Shown in pieces: positions 24,041-35,239 of a stretch of 64,000 bases of DNA. The stretch lies in the NCBI GenBank assembly GCA_050084515.1, contig CM114271.1, forward strand, positions 46,748,001 to 46,812,000. The letters run 5' to 3'. How positions within the stretch are numbered: the stretch's first letter is position 1; each line of letters opens with the position of its first letter. Under the pieces are notes generated by a model. The model was not told where the DNA came from, did not search any database, and saw nothing but the letters and a program-made list of their open reading frames with translations. The DNA is from Blasia pusilla (Eukaryota > Marchantiophyta > Marchantiopsida > Blasiales). A program made the position numbers and the translations under genes.

Positions 24041-25016
24041 CATGATCCATCTTTGTCAACAAGATCAAGGGCTTCGCAATCAAACTGAATCCCTTGACGT
24101 ACCGCGGATAGAAGTTCGCCAATCCCATGAATGCGCAAACACGGCTCACATCTGTAGGGCGTGGAATGCGTGAGATAGCCTCTACCTTTGTATGTTGAAC
24201 ACCAAGGCCCCTTGGGTATATCGTATGACCCAAATACTCAATCTGGTCGTAGAAGAACTTGCACTTGCCTGGATGTAGCTTCAGCCCATGTAATTGCAAT
24301 CGTCGAAACACCTCCTCTAGATGTCACTCATGCTCCTCAACCGTGGCCCTAAAGACTATGATGACTTCAATATAACACCTAGCAAAATCCAGACCAGCCA
24401 AGATCCTATCCATGACCCTTTGAAACTCAGTGGGGGCGTTCTTTAACCCAAATGGTGAGAACCGCCACTGGTACAAACAATCCTTCCCGTGAGGATCGAT
24501 GCCCCAAAATACCGTCTTCTGCCTGTCCTCCAATCTGATAGGCAGTTGATGGTATCCCGCTCGTAAATCCAATGAACTGAAGACCTTTGCGTGACCAATC
24601 GTATCAAAGATCTCCTCAAGGATGGGCATGGCATACCTATCGGACTTCGTCTGTCGATTGATAGGTCGGTAATCCCCACACATCCGCTTATCCGTCCAGT
24701 TGCCATGTACATCCTTCTTGGCGGGCATGACAACGGCACATGCATACTCCCCATGGGACATCTCCACTAGTCTTGCTCTAACCAAGTCCTGGCTCCTACT
24801 GTGAATCAAAGCCCTCTCAATATCACTGTACCTGTAGGGTCGTCGGAAGATCGGCGTATCACTCAACAACTCAATGCGGATCCCCGGTCCCTTCAGCCTA
24901 CCCAAATCCTCCATGCTAAATGCAAAGCAGCTCCTATAACTCGTGAGGAATTGATGTATCCGGCGCCGCTCTCCTCCTGTCAACGTAGGGCCCATATCTG
25001 GCTCCCAAGTCTCCAT
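24041..25016 (-). pseudogene. Element F reverse transcriptase
   Basis: A 230-residue open stretch from METWEPDMGPTLTGG includes GEYACAVVMPAKKD, CGDYRPINRQT and FSSLDLRAGYHQL, the standard polymerase motifs. The active-site box, YIDD in D and E, reads YIEV here, so both catalytic aspartates are lost. A frameshift near 24320 separates the thumb (LHPGKCKFF). Confidence 0.8.
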
Positions 25017-25329
25017 CGTGACTAGGGTAGGACTCTCGGGCGCGGGTATTGGTGGTTGCTATGGTGCAACCCCGTCTCGAACAACAACGCTCGACTGCTC
25101 TTCTGCAGCCAACTGCAAACTTTGATCCCCTCCACATGCAGTGCTCGGAACCACGCTCGATGTTGTGGCTATCATCTCCTAGCGTACCTGCAAAACATCC
25201 AAAGAAGTCCAAGGGTGTCTCTCCCAATCTCCCGTGGTGTGTCAATCTCCTCGGGTCTCGCCCCCGGCCACTACCTCCACCGTCTCGGTACGCATGGGGC
25301 TCACCAACGCAACCGTTGTGATCTGTCGC

Positions 25330-26370
25330 GATCTCATCTGACTCTGCTCAGCCACCCCCACGCTGAACATCAATGTCAAGCAGTTCAAGTCCATCGCCTA
25401 ACCCAAGACATGGCGTCGTGATGCCTCTGATACTGACAGGATTTACGTCACTCCTGTGGGAAATCCCATCGCCCGCTCTCTCTTGTCGGCGCTGGGCTCC
25501 ACCAACCTCTGAACTTGGTCATCCTAAACCAAGCCTAGACTGGCCTCCTTGTATGCATAGGAAGCGGGAAAACTCATAAACGTGGGAAAGGCTGCTCGCG
25601 GCCTGCCTATCCTTTTAACCACAGTCAGCGATGGTCGATCATCGTGCCTCACTGCTTGTGATCGATGACCTGCATCTAGAATGGAATCCACTAACAAATG
25701 GGAGGGGCGCTCCACTCTCGCATACGCCCTCTGTAACACCGCATGGGGCAACAAGTTGGTCCACCATAGACGCGGGCAATGGGCTCTAGAACCTACACTC
25801 GCCGCATCCAAGAACATTGCTGGGCTGATCCAGGCATGCACCTAATGAGCACTTGTCACCACCCGTGACCTAGAGTCTCCTAAGATGGGCACATTCTCCA
25901 GAATGTAGGTTGGAGAACGAGATTGGTGCTACTGCAACTGCAGTAAGACCCTCAACATCTCCCAAAACAATCTGGACCGAGTATCAGCCAACCCGCTACC
26001 TCGTCCAGCACTCGATTGGCCCTGATATGGCCAACCGGCAATGACCAAATCAATGGTCCCTACCCGTTGTAAGTCCTGCGCCCCCAACAATGAAATATCC
26101 CTCGGTAGGGAACTCTAGTACCCCTGTACCGCGGATGCAGACAATAAGTTGGGAAAACGTAGGCGTAAGAGCGCCACATGTCGTAGTAAGACGCGCCTCG
26201 CAACATCATCACTCTCCACATACAGGTACTGTTGTACTTGCACTCCTTCCTGCAAAACAATAGCTAACCCGGTGCTAATCCCTCCAAAGAGATCTAACAC
26301 TCGAATACCCTCCTCCGGGATACACCAAACAATGGGTGTGGAATCCAGGGGTGTCATCGTAGCACTCCCT
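25330..26370 (-). pseudogene. Element F DNA methyltransferase domain
   Basis: Motif I reads VLDLFGGISTGLA (near 26310). Motif IV reads GWPYQGQ (near 26020), so the catalytic Cys is replaced by Tyr through one G-to-A change in the coding strand. The late block LDAASVGSRAHCP...WWTNLLP is kept (25805-25740). The copy is catalytically dead. Confidence 0.75.
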
Positions 26371-26389
26371 GCTATTTCAAGTTTCTCAG

Positions 26390-26966
26390 ACCCGTCACGC
26401 TCCGGTGCAAACGCTTCGCTCCACGCGGTCTACACGTGCTCATCTGCCAATCATTGGAGCTCCTCAGTCGAGCCCCATAACGGCACCTCTCCTCCACGGA
26501 ATGATGCAGCTACCATAACACTCCTCTCCATAGAAATGTTAGGAATGGGAGTATCCTCTGCATGGACATATCTCTCAATCAAATCACTAGGCCAAGTGAT
26601 GGCACTGCTAAATGCTGTTAAGGTCGCCATCTCTCATGGCCGTTTCTCGATCACTGCACCTGTGAATCAAACGGGTAATGAGCTAAGGCGCCCATCACCT
26701 GACTGCCATCCTGGTCTGTAGGACGCTGACTCCTCCCAGTAATCCAGGGAAAACCCCATCGGGTATAACACTGCTCCATCAACCAAGACGTCGTAGGACT
26801 CTCCATCAGTCACTATCGCCTTGGCGCGCACCACAGACTCATCTGTAGGATGTCCCGGGCGAATCCTCACCACGACCTCCTCTAAGGTGATATACTGTGT
26901 GGTACTCGCTCCACCCAAGGATGTCTGTATCCAAAATGGACAACGCTCCTCATCGGCTTTCGCGAT
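26390..26966 (-). pseudogene. Element F retropepsin region, truncated
   Basis: Contains CPFWIQTSLGGASTTQY, then SYDVLVDGAVLYPMGFSLDYW, colinear with element 1 at 18740-19250. The DSGA active site would lie beyond the truncation at about 26966 and is absent. Confidence 0.7.
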
Positions 26967-27426
26967 GCGTTCTTTGCTGGTCGATACGTTGAGGTATGCG
27001 ACTATTTGGGGTGGTGGTTATCGACCAACTATCCGGAGGTTTCATCAAGGAGATTATGTCTACTTACAGCAAACGGCATTGACGACGTTGGATGTGACTA
27101 CAGGGCGCACTATCCTGAGAGTGCCTGACTTTTTGCCATCCGGTGTTCTTTTGCTGGAGGGACGCGATGGTATGGTATGGAAGGACCATGTGCGTAATTG
27201 TGCGCCATGTGACCTTCCTAACATTAATGGTAGAGTAGATCCGAGCTTAGCAATAGTTCCTGCAGGCTTGCGTTGTATGTTGTGTGGTTCTACCCGTGGT
27301 GCGGCCACGATGCTAGTCTGTGATGGATGTTCGAGAGGTTGGCATATGGCATGTCTGCACCACCTCTCACTAGGGTTCCTCGGGGACGATGGATGTGTCC
27401 CAAATGTATATAGAGGAGATATTAGG
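26967..27426 (+). pseudogene. Element 1 integrase tail and PHD finger
   Basis: Begins near DTLRYATIWGGGYRPTIRRF and continues through the GPY/F-like tail (LRVPDFLPSGVLLLEG, HVRNCAPC) to CMLCGSTRGAATMLVCDGC...RGWHMACL. A frameshift then scrambles the last Cys pair. This is the 3' coding end of element 1 on the far side of F. Confidence 0.8.
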
Positions 27427-27601
27427 TAGGTTTCGATTCCGACTTTTTATGTGATATGGATGACAGGAAGGCGACTAACGATGGGGCCACATGAGCACCT
27501 AGCCTTTCTGCTCTTAGCATCCTAGAGATGTATGTCGTGGTAGATAGAGATAGAGGGCTATCTGGAGTTAGAGAGACCTAACCACCATTTAGGGGGACGA
27601 T

Positions 27602-28369
27602 TGGAGATATTTTGGTACTTCTTGTCTCGTTGTTTGGATTCCATGAGTTAGCATGGGATCATGCGTGTTTGTGTGTGTGTTCGATGATAATGATGTATGT
27701 TGTGTAGTGATGTGTATGCCCACGATAACTATCACGTCTTTTAGGATAGATCGGTGAGATCTAGTAGAGCGCCTTCATGAGTTATGGAGGACATGCTCAG
27801 TAGATCGAAGATGATCTGCTGAGGCCGCGGGAAACTTGAGAGAGCAAGTTTTCCCTTCGTTTCGGCTCATTTTGGAATCATATTGAGAAAACTTACTATT
27901 TTAGGTAAGTAGTATTTTGAATATATGGTTGCCTTTCTATTTTTGGTAAGTAATCCTTGACCTCCTATATGAGGTCAAGAGCCAAGGAGGTGACTTGGGA
28001 GAATAGGTTACCATGGAGAGAGCTTGGGGGAGGGGATGGGTATACCTCAAGAGAGAGAGCTTGAGGGCTCATTCTCTCTTTGTTAAACCTCTTGGCATAA
28101 GGCGGCCGAGCTATGGTCCCTTGCCTTGTGAGTGTAATCCAAGCCTCTCATTAGGAGAGTGGGTTTGGTTTGACATGAGAGAGAGTGCACACCTTTGAGA
28201 GCTATGGTGTGAGATGGTGTAGAGAGAGATTGGATCTTACTTTATTGGAGATATTTTAGTACATCTTGTCTCGTTGTTTGGATGCCATGAGTTAGCATGG
28301 GATCGTGCGTGTTTGTGTGTATGTTTGGTGATAGATGTATGTTGTGTAGCGATGTGTATGCGCACGTCA
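27602..28369 (+). repeat. Element 1 right end: B1, A2, B2
   Basis: B1 is 27602-27727, a 2-bp spacer follows, A2 is 27730-28245 and B2 is 28246-28369. A2 matches A1 at 14343. B1 and B2 match each other but nothing like B follows A1 at the left end. The target duplication lies outside B2, so B2 is part of the element. Confidence 0.85.
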
Positions 28370-28643
28370 CCTTCTATTTCAGGTTGGATCAAGTAATGAT
28401 TTGATTATTCACTTGGTAGCCAATGAGTGTAAGTTATCAATTTGTAACATAATAACACTACTACATATGATATAAATCTGGAAGTCTAGAGAGCCGCAAT
28501 ATAGTCGCTATACACTCATACTCTACACACAAAAATCAAGTCAATTTTGAGTATTTTCGCCATGTTTTCTTACTCTTGTATAACACTAGAAAGAAAAACT
28601 CTTGAACTTTGTGCTAATTACTTCCAAGTTTGCATATACGGTG

Positions 28644-28644
<1 letters not shown>

Positions 28645-28742
<98 letters not shown>
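28645..28742. repeat. (AT)n-(AG)n compound microsatellite
   Basis: About 38 AT dinucleotides (28645-28720) run directly into about ten AG dinucleotides. The Tyr-Ile open frames on both strands are artefacts of it. Confidence 0.97.
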
Positions 28743-29340
28743 TTGACCATATACACAATGATGGATTTAAGGAGCACAAGGAAGAGAATATATCATAGGA
28801 TTCTATATTTGAGCCACACCCGACACATAATGATGATCGCACACATAATTTCATTTGAAAATATTTTGATACGAGTAATGATGATAGTGACTTGGGTTTC
28901 TTAAATGAGGAGGTAGTCATCCCATTGTACCCTTCATCTTGAACTATATGGTTGTCTTCCATTTGGCTCTTGCTCGACTTGCTCAAGCGATATCCAGGCA
29001 CAAATGTACGTATGGATGATTTGTTTCAACTCCTACACAGTCGACTCATCTCGGCCGCCTTAATTGGAGAGAAAAACATAATACCATGATCTAGATCATG
29101 AGCTCCGCACATTCTCTCTAGCGTCGGACTAGATTACAACGGGAGACAAGCATGTACTTGTGATCAATATCTATATCAAGGATTAGGTGCCTCATTGAGG
29201 TCTTGCAATTATCTACATTCAAGTTGTGGGAAAACACAATACCATGAGGACATGAGGGGAGATTTCCTAGAGAATTGTCTTTGGAAGTTCCTAATCATTA
29301 TTTGCCTAATTCATATGTATCGATGCCCTTCCCTTGCAAG

Positions 29341-29642
29341 GTTGCATGTGGAGAAAGTCCGTGTCCGTGGACTTAAGTCCATCCTATGAAAGGACTTCTC
29401 TGTATGGGCCCCACCTTCCCCTTCTTTCTCATTCCCCTTACTTGGCTTCGTGTTCCATACTCCCCTTTTCTTCCTCCCTCCACCTCCACTCCCTTCTCCC
29501 TTATTGCTCCTCTCATCCTTGCCTTGCCTTCCATCATGGAGTATAAGTGTGGGTCCCACCTCTTGGAACCTATATCCATAGACATGTCCAAACTTGTCGT
29601 CCATGTCCGTCCTATGGAAGGACTTCTCCGATTCTATGCAAC
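29341..29642. mobile_element. Possible MITE-like unit with imperfect terminal inverted repeats
   Basis: The left end GTTGCATGTGGAGAAAGTCC and the right end GGACTTCTCCGATTCTATGCAAC (shown to 20 bases: GGACTTCTCCGATTCTATGC) are imperfect inverted repeats about 300 bp apart. A block GTCC.TCCTATG.AAGGACTTCTC is also directly repeated inside. No flanking duplication was identified. Confidence 0.3.
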
Positions 29643-30026
29643 CATGTTCCCTTGTTGAGTTGATGGTTTGGCATTCTACATATCGATCATTGGATAGATA
29701 CATGCGAGGATATATGTGATTGGTTTTGGATTCACCTACCCTTTCACACATAGAGAGTAGGTTTCCTTCTTTGAGAAAGGAGCGCTATCATGTTTGATTT
29801 GGATTAGTGACAATGGGATTTTGCATAGGTCTTACTTGGTTTAATTGGCTGGTGATTTTTGTGAGCTATAATCTCTCGCCACAGTTATGACCATATGATA
29901 CATGCAGAAATCATTCCAAGTGCATTACTTACATAAATTGAACATGGGATTCTTTTATTCCACTACATGGTTAGAAACATAAATCAATTTCTATACTAAA
30001 CTCTAATTTTGCTTGCAAGGTCCCAA

Positions 30027-30160
30027 AATGGTGAGGCATATTGACACTTACATGGAGCTAGTCGAGGAGTTGGCAATATTATGGGATGGAGTTCATACAT
30101 TCATTTGGAGAGCTGCATGTCAAGGTCTAACCGGATATTCACACTTCAAGCTGTATTGAT
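30027..30160 (+). pseudogene. Possible CACTA (TNP2-type) transposase remnant
   Basis: One frame reads HIDTYMELVEELAILWDGV, then HTFIWRAA..GLTGYSHF before a stop. The spacing of D.Y...V.EL..LW.GV and the following RAA/GYS resemble the TNP2 transposase of plant CACTA elements. The match is short and no ends were found. Confidence 0.35.
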
Positions 30161-30539
30161 GTGGACTAAGTGCCTACGTACGACAATTAGCCGTCTACAA
30201 TAGACAAAGGGGAAAAGATACCTTCGCCTTCCAGGATGCGTCGACCACCATTCTTTTCTTTTGTAGACGTGGTGCTGGTGGGAACCTAGTAGTTGATAAG
30301 CATAGCATCTCCATCACTAACATCGACAAGATAGCCAACATCTGTTTTCTTTTTATTATATTTTTCACTCTAGACCTGGATGAGAGGAAATCATTTCCAT
30401 GTAACTAGGTTCAATCTCAAAATTCATTGGGACATATACTAATTTTGAGATTTTTATAGTATAGTGAACCTAACCCTAACTTAAGTAAATTTTTAGTACA
30501 AAGGTATGTGTTAGGTTTATAGGTCTTGGAGATCATGCA

Positions 30540-30890
30540 TGCTAGCATGACCATACGGATTATGTCGTAGAGTATAGTGTGCTAGTAGAGGACATACCTT
30601 ATGTAGGGCCGAAGTGTCTAGGTAGGGATGCGGTTTCATACATAGGGTTGGGGGTTACTCCGTTGAGGGTGACTTTTCCAGTAGGGCCCGCCCTTAGGTT
30701 GGAGGGTATAGTGTGGAGTGTACTCAAAAAACAATAGTTCTTTGAGTTGAGCCTGTTCCGTTGGGAGTTAGCCTTGGCTATGGTGGTTCCTAAAAGCTTC
30801 GACCTAGATTCTCCCATCGTGAAGTGGGTTTGGCTCCATTGTATGTGATTCTATATGTGTTTTACTACAGTAGGTCTTTCATGGATTTCA
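30540..30890 (+). repeat. Element D left terminal repeat A1
   Basis: Matches A2 of D (49670-50036) and both A copies of E. Similarity to A2 ends at GGATTTCA; here the leader follows, whereas B2 follows A2. Confidence 0.85.
30707..30746 (+). promoter_or_regulatory. TATA box and predicted start / self-primer of element D
   Basis: TATA at 30707-30710. GTTCTTTGAG starts 30 bp downstream (30737-30746) and is followed by TTGAGCC. It pairs with CTCAAAGAA at 30891, directly after A1. In E and in A2 of D the same segment forms one arm of a perfect hairpin with an upstream CTCAAAGAAC. Confidence 0.55.
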
Positions 30891-32454
30891 CTCAAAGAAT
30901 TGGAGTAGATCGATGGTAGCTTGGATCGTAGATTAGAAGGATCTAGTTAGGGCTTATTGTATACTCAACTGTGGATATTCGTGGCTTGTGGCCTATTTTT
31001 GAGATGAGGATCTGGTACGTGATTGGTTGGGAAAGAAGCGTCTTGCTGAGAGCTTTCCAACGCACTTTAGATTGCCGGATTTCCTCAAGGGAGTTGGAAG
31101 TTATCAAAGATTGAAGATTCACGTTCATGTTCGATGGTTTTCTGATGTGGAGAGCTTGGAGTGTTGAAGCTCTGTAGGTTGAAGGTTCCTATTGCTACCT
31201 CTATTGTGATCTCATGCAAAGCTATCTGCTTGAGTGTGTGGAGCGGATTGCTGTTGTAGTGAAAGAGTGTTGCAGATTTCCATGTGCATGAATTTGGGCG
31301 GAAGCGCTGTCTGATTTGCGATTCTGGAGGTGTATGGACAACAAGTTTGTCTGATTTTTAGCTCGGAGTACAGAGCTCGGTTGTAGCTGATTTTTTGTGG
31401 AGAGGTAGCTATGGTGGCCAATTGAATTTTGGTTGAAATAGATTCAATTTTGGTTGAGTATTTGGGGCGTAATTGCTGGTCAAAATTTCTAGACTAGCAA
31501 GGTCTGGCTATGGTGGACAGCAGATCGGAGGGGCTGGTTGGTTGGTGACTCGTCCGTTGTTGGGGACGCCTATCCCGATGGGGGCGCCCTGGTTGGGCCT
31601 CTCTCCATAGCAAAGCATGGCAAACGGGGCGATAGGGGCATGTCTCGAGCATTTCTTGGCATTTCAAGGCTTCGAGGCAACTCGTGGTAGCTCGGGGCGA
31701 GTGGGCGTGAGAGGCGGAGTAAGGAGCAAGGAGCAAGCAAGCAAGCTTGCTTGCTTGGGCGCGAGGTAGTTTTTGCAGGATTTGTGAGTTGAGTGTTGCA
31801 TAACTGGTCACCCATCTTTGGGCTATTCTGCCTGGAAGACGCTTAATTGCTGAGTATTTAACTATGCCAGTGTACACATTGGTGTAGCTCCTTTGGTGTT
31901 ATTTGGAGATGCGTTAGGCGCTTTTATGCATCTCGGGTTTTCGGTTGATGGACCTCTAGCGCATAGTACGGTGTGGCCTCTCCATACATGTGACATTTTC
32001 AGGTGTTGCGAGTGCGACTAGCACGTCATCGACCATCGGCGGAGTAACTATTGCGTTAGAATTGTGTGGTTGGTTCTGTGGATTCAGGGGGCGCCACGTT
32101 TGGTGGATTGTGTTACATTGATTTCCGTTTTGTACTTCCATTTGCGATTTGAGGGTTGTCGTTGGACTTCTTGTATTTGGATCCCCTCCATCGTTGCTTC
32201 TTGCTTGCGCGCCCATTGTTAGAGCTTACGCTGATTTCCAGAGTAGTTTTACTCTTGTGTGCTACTGGTAGTGAGGCTGGAGTGATGACCAATAAGACTA
32301 CATTTGTTTCTTTCACGGTGAGAGTGGAGTGATGACTAGTAGATCGTGGGAGGCTTCTTGTGGTGATGACAGGTTAGGTTGCCTACACCCATAACTAGTA
32401 GAGCTAGAATAGTATAGCGACATTGACGTCACTTGGTTACTTAGTGGTGGTGAT
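30891..32454 (+). other. Element D leader
   Basis: About 1.5 kb. It starts with the predicted self-primer binding site (CTCAAAGAAT), has the motif GCGGAAGCGCTG at 31299-31310 and an antisense 5S-rRNA-like module near 31806-31855. No credible open frame. Confidence 0.6.
31806..31858 (-). ncRNA. 5S-rRNA-derived module, antisense in the element D leader (degenerate)
   Basis: The - strand reads ...AGCAATTAAGCGTC... and ...GATGGGTGACC..., matching the box A and box C parts of the 5S rRNA internal promoter in correct order and at about the right distance. The copy is more degenerate than the one in E (46999-47053). It is not a full 5S gene, because the first 40-50 and last 25-30 bases do not match. 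Confidence 0.5.
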
Positions 32455-34086
32455 TTGGCATCGGCGTTGGTCATCACGGAGTTGTCTGGTGATCTGGTTG
32501 GGGAGCGTGGTGTGGACAGTGGTGGTTTTACACGGAGTGGATTGAGGTATCGGCTACCTTTTCTACTTCTGACGGTTGATGAAGAGGAGGACGAGGGTGT
32601 TCCAAACACCAAGTCTTCTACATTGTTATCGAGTGTTGCAGCTCCATTGATTTGGGACATGGACGGGATGTATGGGACCATGAAGGGCCCACAAAAATAC
32701 TCGGGTGCAGTGGGCACCATTGAATTGGAGGACTTCATTCAGGAGTTTGACAGTTGGTGTGATATGCAGATGTTGTGGAACGCCACGTTGTTTACACCCT
32801 TCTTGGCTTGGAAGGGGTTGTTTCAGCGCTTGGAGGGACCACCCATGGATAATTACCATGAGTTTAGGAGGGACCATGCTGCTGAGATTGAGACGTGGAG
32901 ATAATATTGGTCTCTAGGCTATATGTCTATCACCCATGGTGGTATTGGTAGTAGTGCTCTTACTATGTCAGCCATCCCGACATTGAGTGTTGCGAGTATG
33001 AGCTGGAGTGGGTTTACCAGTGGAGGTACTAGTGGGGATACTAGTGGAGGTACTAGTGCCCCACCATCGTTCAGCCCGGTTGCAGAGTTCTTCAAGAGGT
33101 TGAAGAAGAATTATCAGGGAGTGAAGATAGAGAAGTTGAGGAGTCTTCAGGAATTCGAGCGAAACACTGGTGAGAGTCTTCGTGAGGCATACACTCGTAT
33201 GCGATGCTTGATTTCAATTATCTAGGGTGTGACTGAGGCTCAGACAATCTAGTTTTGGTATGGGATCTTGGACAAAGAGTTGCGTCGTAGGGTACGTGAT
33301 GCTACTCTTATGAGTGATGATTCACCCACATTGGCCCATAAGTTTGCTGTATCTGAGAAGATTGAGCTTAACATGGTGGAGGAGAGGGTGATGACATCCG
33401 CATTTAGTAGGGATACAACTACTACTTCTCATGTTCAGCTATCCACCTCACAATCTCGTAGTAGTGGTGGTGGTAGTAGTAGTAGTGGGAGTCGTGGGGG
33501 ATCCACACGACCTCAGTTAGGTCCTAGAGGGACGCTTGCACAGAGACCATTGCCTTCATTTGTTGCCCCGCAACAAGGACAGTCATGTTGGACATGTGGA
33601 GGTGATCATGTTAGGAGGTTTTGTCCCCAAGAGGATGGGAGACGGACTTTGGAGGATGGACCTCAGTCAGCCCCAACTCAGTGTGATCATTGTGGGAGAC
33701 CAGGTCATCCTCGAGAGTGTTGCTTTGATCTTCATCAAGAGTTGAGATCAGGCCGCGGCCGTGGTGGAGTAGCTCCGAGAGGCCGAGGTGGTAGAAGTGG
33801 TAGGGTTGGTAGAGGTGGACCAGCGGTTGGAGAGCCTACGGTTGCTGCCCCTACCACTATGACAGTGTCAGCTATGGCTGCCAGGATTGAGCAGTTGGAG
33901 CATAGGTTGGCTACTATGGCTGGTATCCAGCATAGAGCAGGTTCGAGAGCAGCTTCCACCTCTTATGGAGGGGATGATCTCTCTTATATGGCAAGTGCAG
34001 CACATGTTGAGGCATCGGCTGCAGTTACGAGAGGAGCCACTCGAGCATCAGAGCCACGTGGTGCTACTGTGGAGTTGGACCCATAG
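32455..34086 (+). pseudogene. gag: Element D gag
   Basis: Starts MASALVITELSG, then LIWDMDGMYG and GAVGTIELEDFIQEFDSWCD. A second part with NTGESLREAYTRM leads to two zinc knuckles, CWTCGGDHVRRFC (near 33588) and CDHCGRPGHPRECC (near 33683), and an Arg-Gly-rich segment. A coiled part (MAARIEQLEHRLATMA) follows. In-frame stops at 32902, 33225 and 33251 all look like CAA or CAG changed to TAA or TAG. The frame ends VELDP-TAG and continues in phase into the protease region. Confidence 0.8.
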
Positions 34087-35193
34087 AGGGGTGAGGCTCG
34101 GAGGCAAGCTAGGCTCCCCCAGTCATTCTTGTTGTTTGAGGTGCTTAGGACTCCATCCATGGTTCCTAAACAACCTATTGAGCCTACAATGGGGACTGAG
34201 GCATCTATATCGCGTGTAGTAGACACGGATGCAACATCCAATGCAGTATTGCGGATGGCAACTTGAGTGTTGGGATCCCCATTGTTTTCATCCACTGAGT
34301 TGATGGCCTTAGGAGTTGACTTAGCTCCTGTATTTCAGCTAGCAGCCATGTTGTGTGAACGTGAGAGTGTTACTGCTACATGTGCTGAGGTGGATGAGGG
34401 TGTTGCGGTGGAGCAACCCTCTATGTCACGTGTAGCATTGAGTACCAGTGCTACTTGGCAGGCAACAACGGCGAAGATGGATGCATTACCAGCCCGGCCA
34501 GCCATTGATTGTGAGAGGCTTAGACCTGGTGTTTGTATGTTGGACAACCGGAGTGGGATCTTCCGATTGGTGAGTCCTACAAGACAAGTGTATAGACCAG
34601 ATAGAGTCTTGTTAGACTCTGGTGCCCAACCTTTCATGTTGGGAAAGGCAGCATGTATTGGTTTGGGTTTTTGGAGGTCAGAGCTTGAGCCTTGCCCATT
34701 CCAGATTCAGACATCACTTGGAGGAGCCAATGATAGGTCTCATTTCATGACATGGGAGAATTTGTCTGTACAGTTGAGACCAGATCATGCGACTGATAGC
34801 TCCAGGTTGGGAGTACCTGAAGTGGTCACATCATCTAAGTCGTATGATGTATTGGTTGGAGGAGCAGTATTGTACCCGATGGGTTTTCAGATGGACTACT
34901 GGATTGAGACAGCGTCTTATAGACCTGGTTGGCAGACCGGGGATGGACGTACGAGCCACGTTCCTGTGAGATTTATTTATGGGGCTTGACCAGGAGGGTC
35001 TTCCCCAACAGTGTTAGCATCTGTGGCTAGTTTTAGCGGAGTAGTCACTTGGCCAGGAGACTTTTTGGAAGGTAACATTTCTACTATGGATTCTCCTGTG
35101 CATGAGGAGGTAGAGGAGGTCCCTAGTTTTGCAGAAGTGGCATCCTCATCGTTGGATGTGCCACTTTGGAGTTCAGGAGGTGCACTACGGTAG
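34087..35193 (+). pseudogene. Element D retropepsin region
   Basis: In phase with gag behind the TAG at 34084-34086. The catalytic motif is intact: RVLLDSGAQPFMLGKA (near 34605). Further conserved blocks are CPFQIQTSLGGAND and SYDVLVGGAVLYPMGF. In-frame TGA codons occur at 34264 and 34987; at the latter E has CGA, so a CpG transition is likely. Confidence 0.8.
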
Positions 35194-35239
35194 GAGGCTG
35201 ATCGCCTAGTGCAGGAGGCTTGGTGTGAGGCTGTTATAC

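Larger units (their letters stand above)
20956..26966 (-). mobile_element. Element F: 5'-truncated family-1 retrotransposon inserted in element 1
   Basis: Runs on the - strand. Its right terminus B2 abuts the reverse transcriptase of element 1 at 20955/20956. Reading from there: B2, A2, B1, PHD finger, integrase tail, integrase, RNase H, reverse transcriptase, methyltransferase, retropepsin. It stops near 26966, inside the retropepsin region. Gag, leader and A1 are missing, so no second target duplication can be tested. The other side of the break is the integrase tail of element 1, so a deletion spanned both. Confidence 0.75.
14343..28369 (+). mobile_element. Element 1: Ty3/gypsy-type retrotransposon with DNA methyltransferase and PHD finger (interrupted)
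   Basis: The element starts TGTCACG at 14343 and ends GCACGTCA at 28369. The tetranucleotide CCTT flanks it on both sides (14339-14342 and 28370-28373), which defines a 4-bp target duplication. Order along the + strand: A1 terminal repeat, leader, gag, retropepsin, DNA methyltransferase, N-terminal reverse transcriptase, then the reverse-oriented element F, then integrase tail and PHD finger, then B1-A2-B2. Most of reverse transcriptase, RNase H and integrase is missing, probably by a deletion that also removed the 5' half of F. Reading frames carry several stops and frameshifts, so the copy is dead. Confidence 0.85.
28370..30539. other. Intergenic spacer between elements 1 and D
   Basis: Contains a long AT/AG microsatellite, a possible MITE-like unit and a possible CACTA transposase remnant (each listed). 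Nothing else is supported. Confidence 0.5.

Noticed and set aside
22280-27308. Open frames antisense to element F
   Set aside because: Shadow frames of the gag-pol coding sequence on the other strand.
28547-28904. Open frames rich in Tyr-Ile
   Set aside because: Direct translation of the AT microsatellite.
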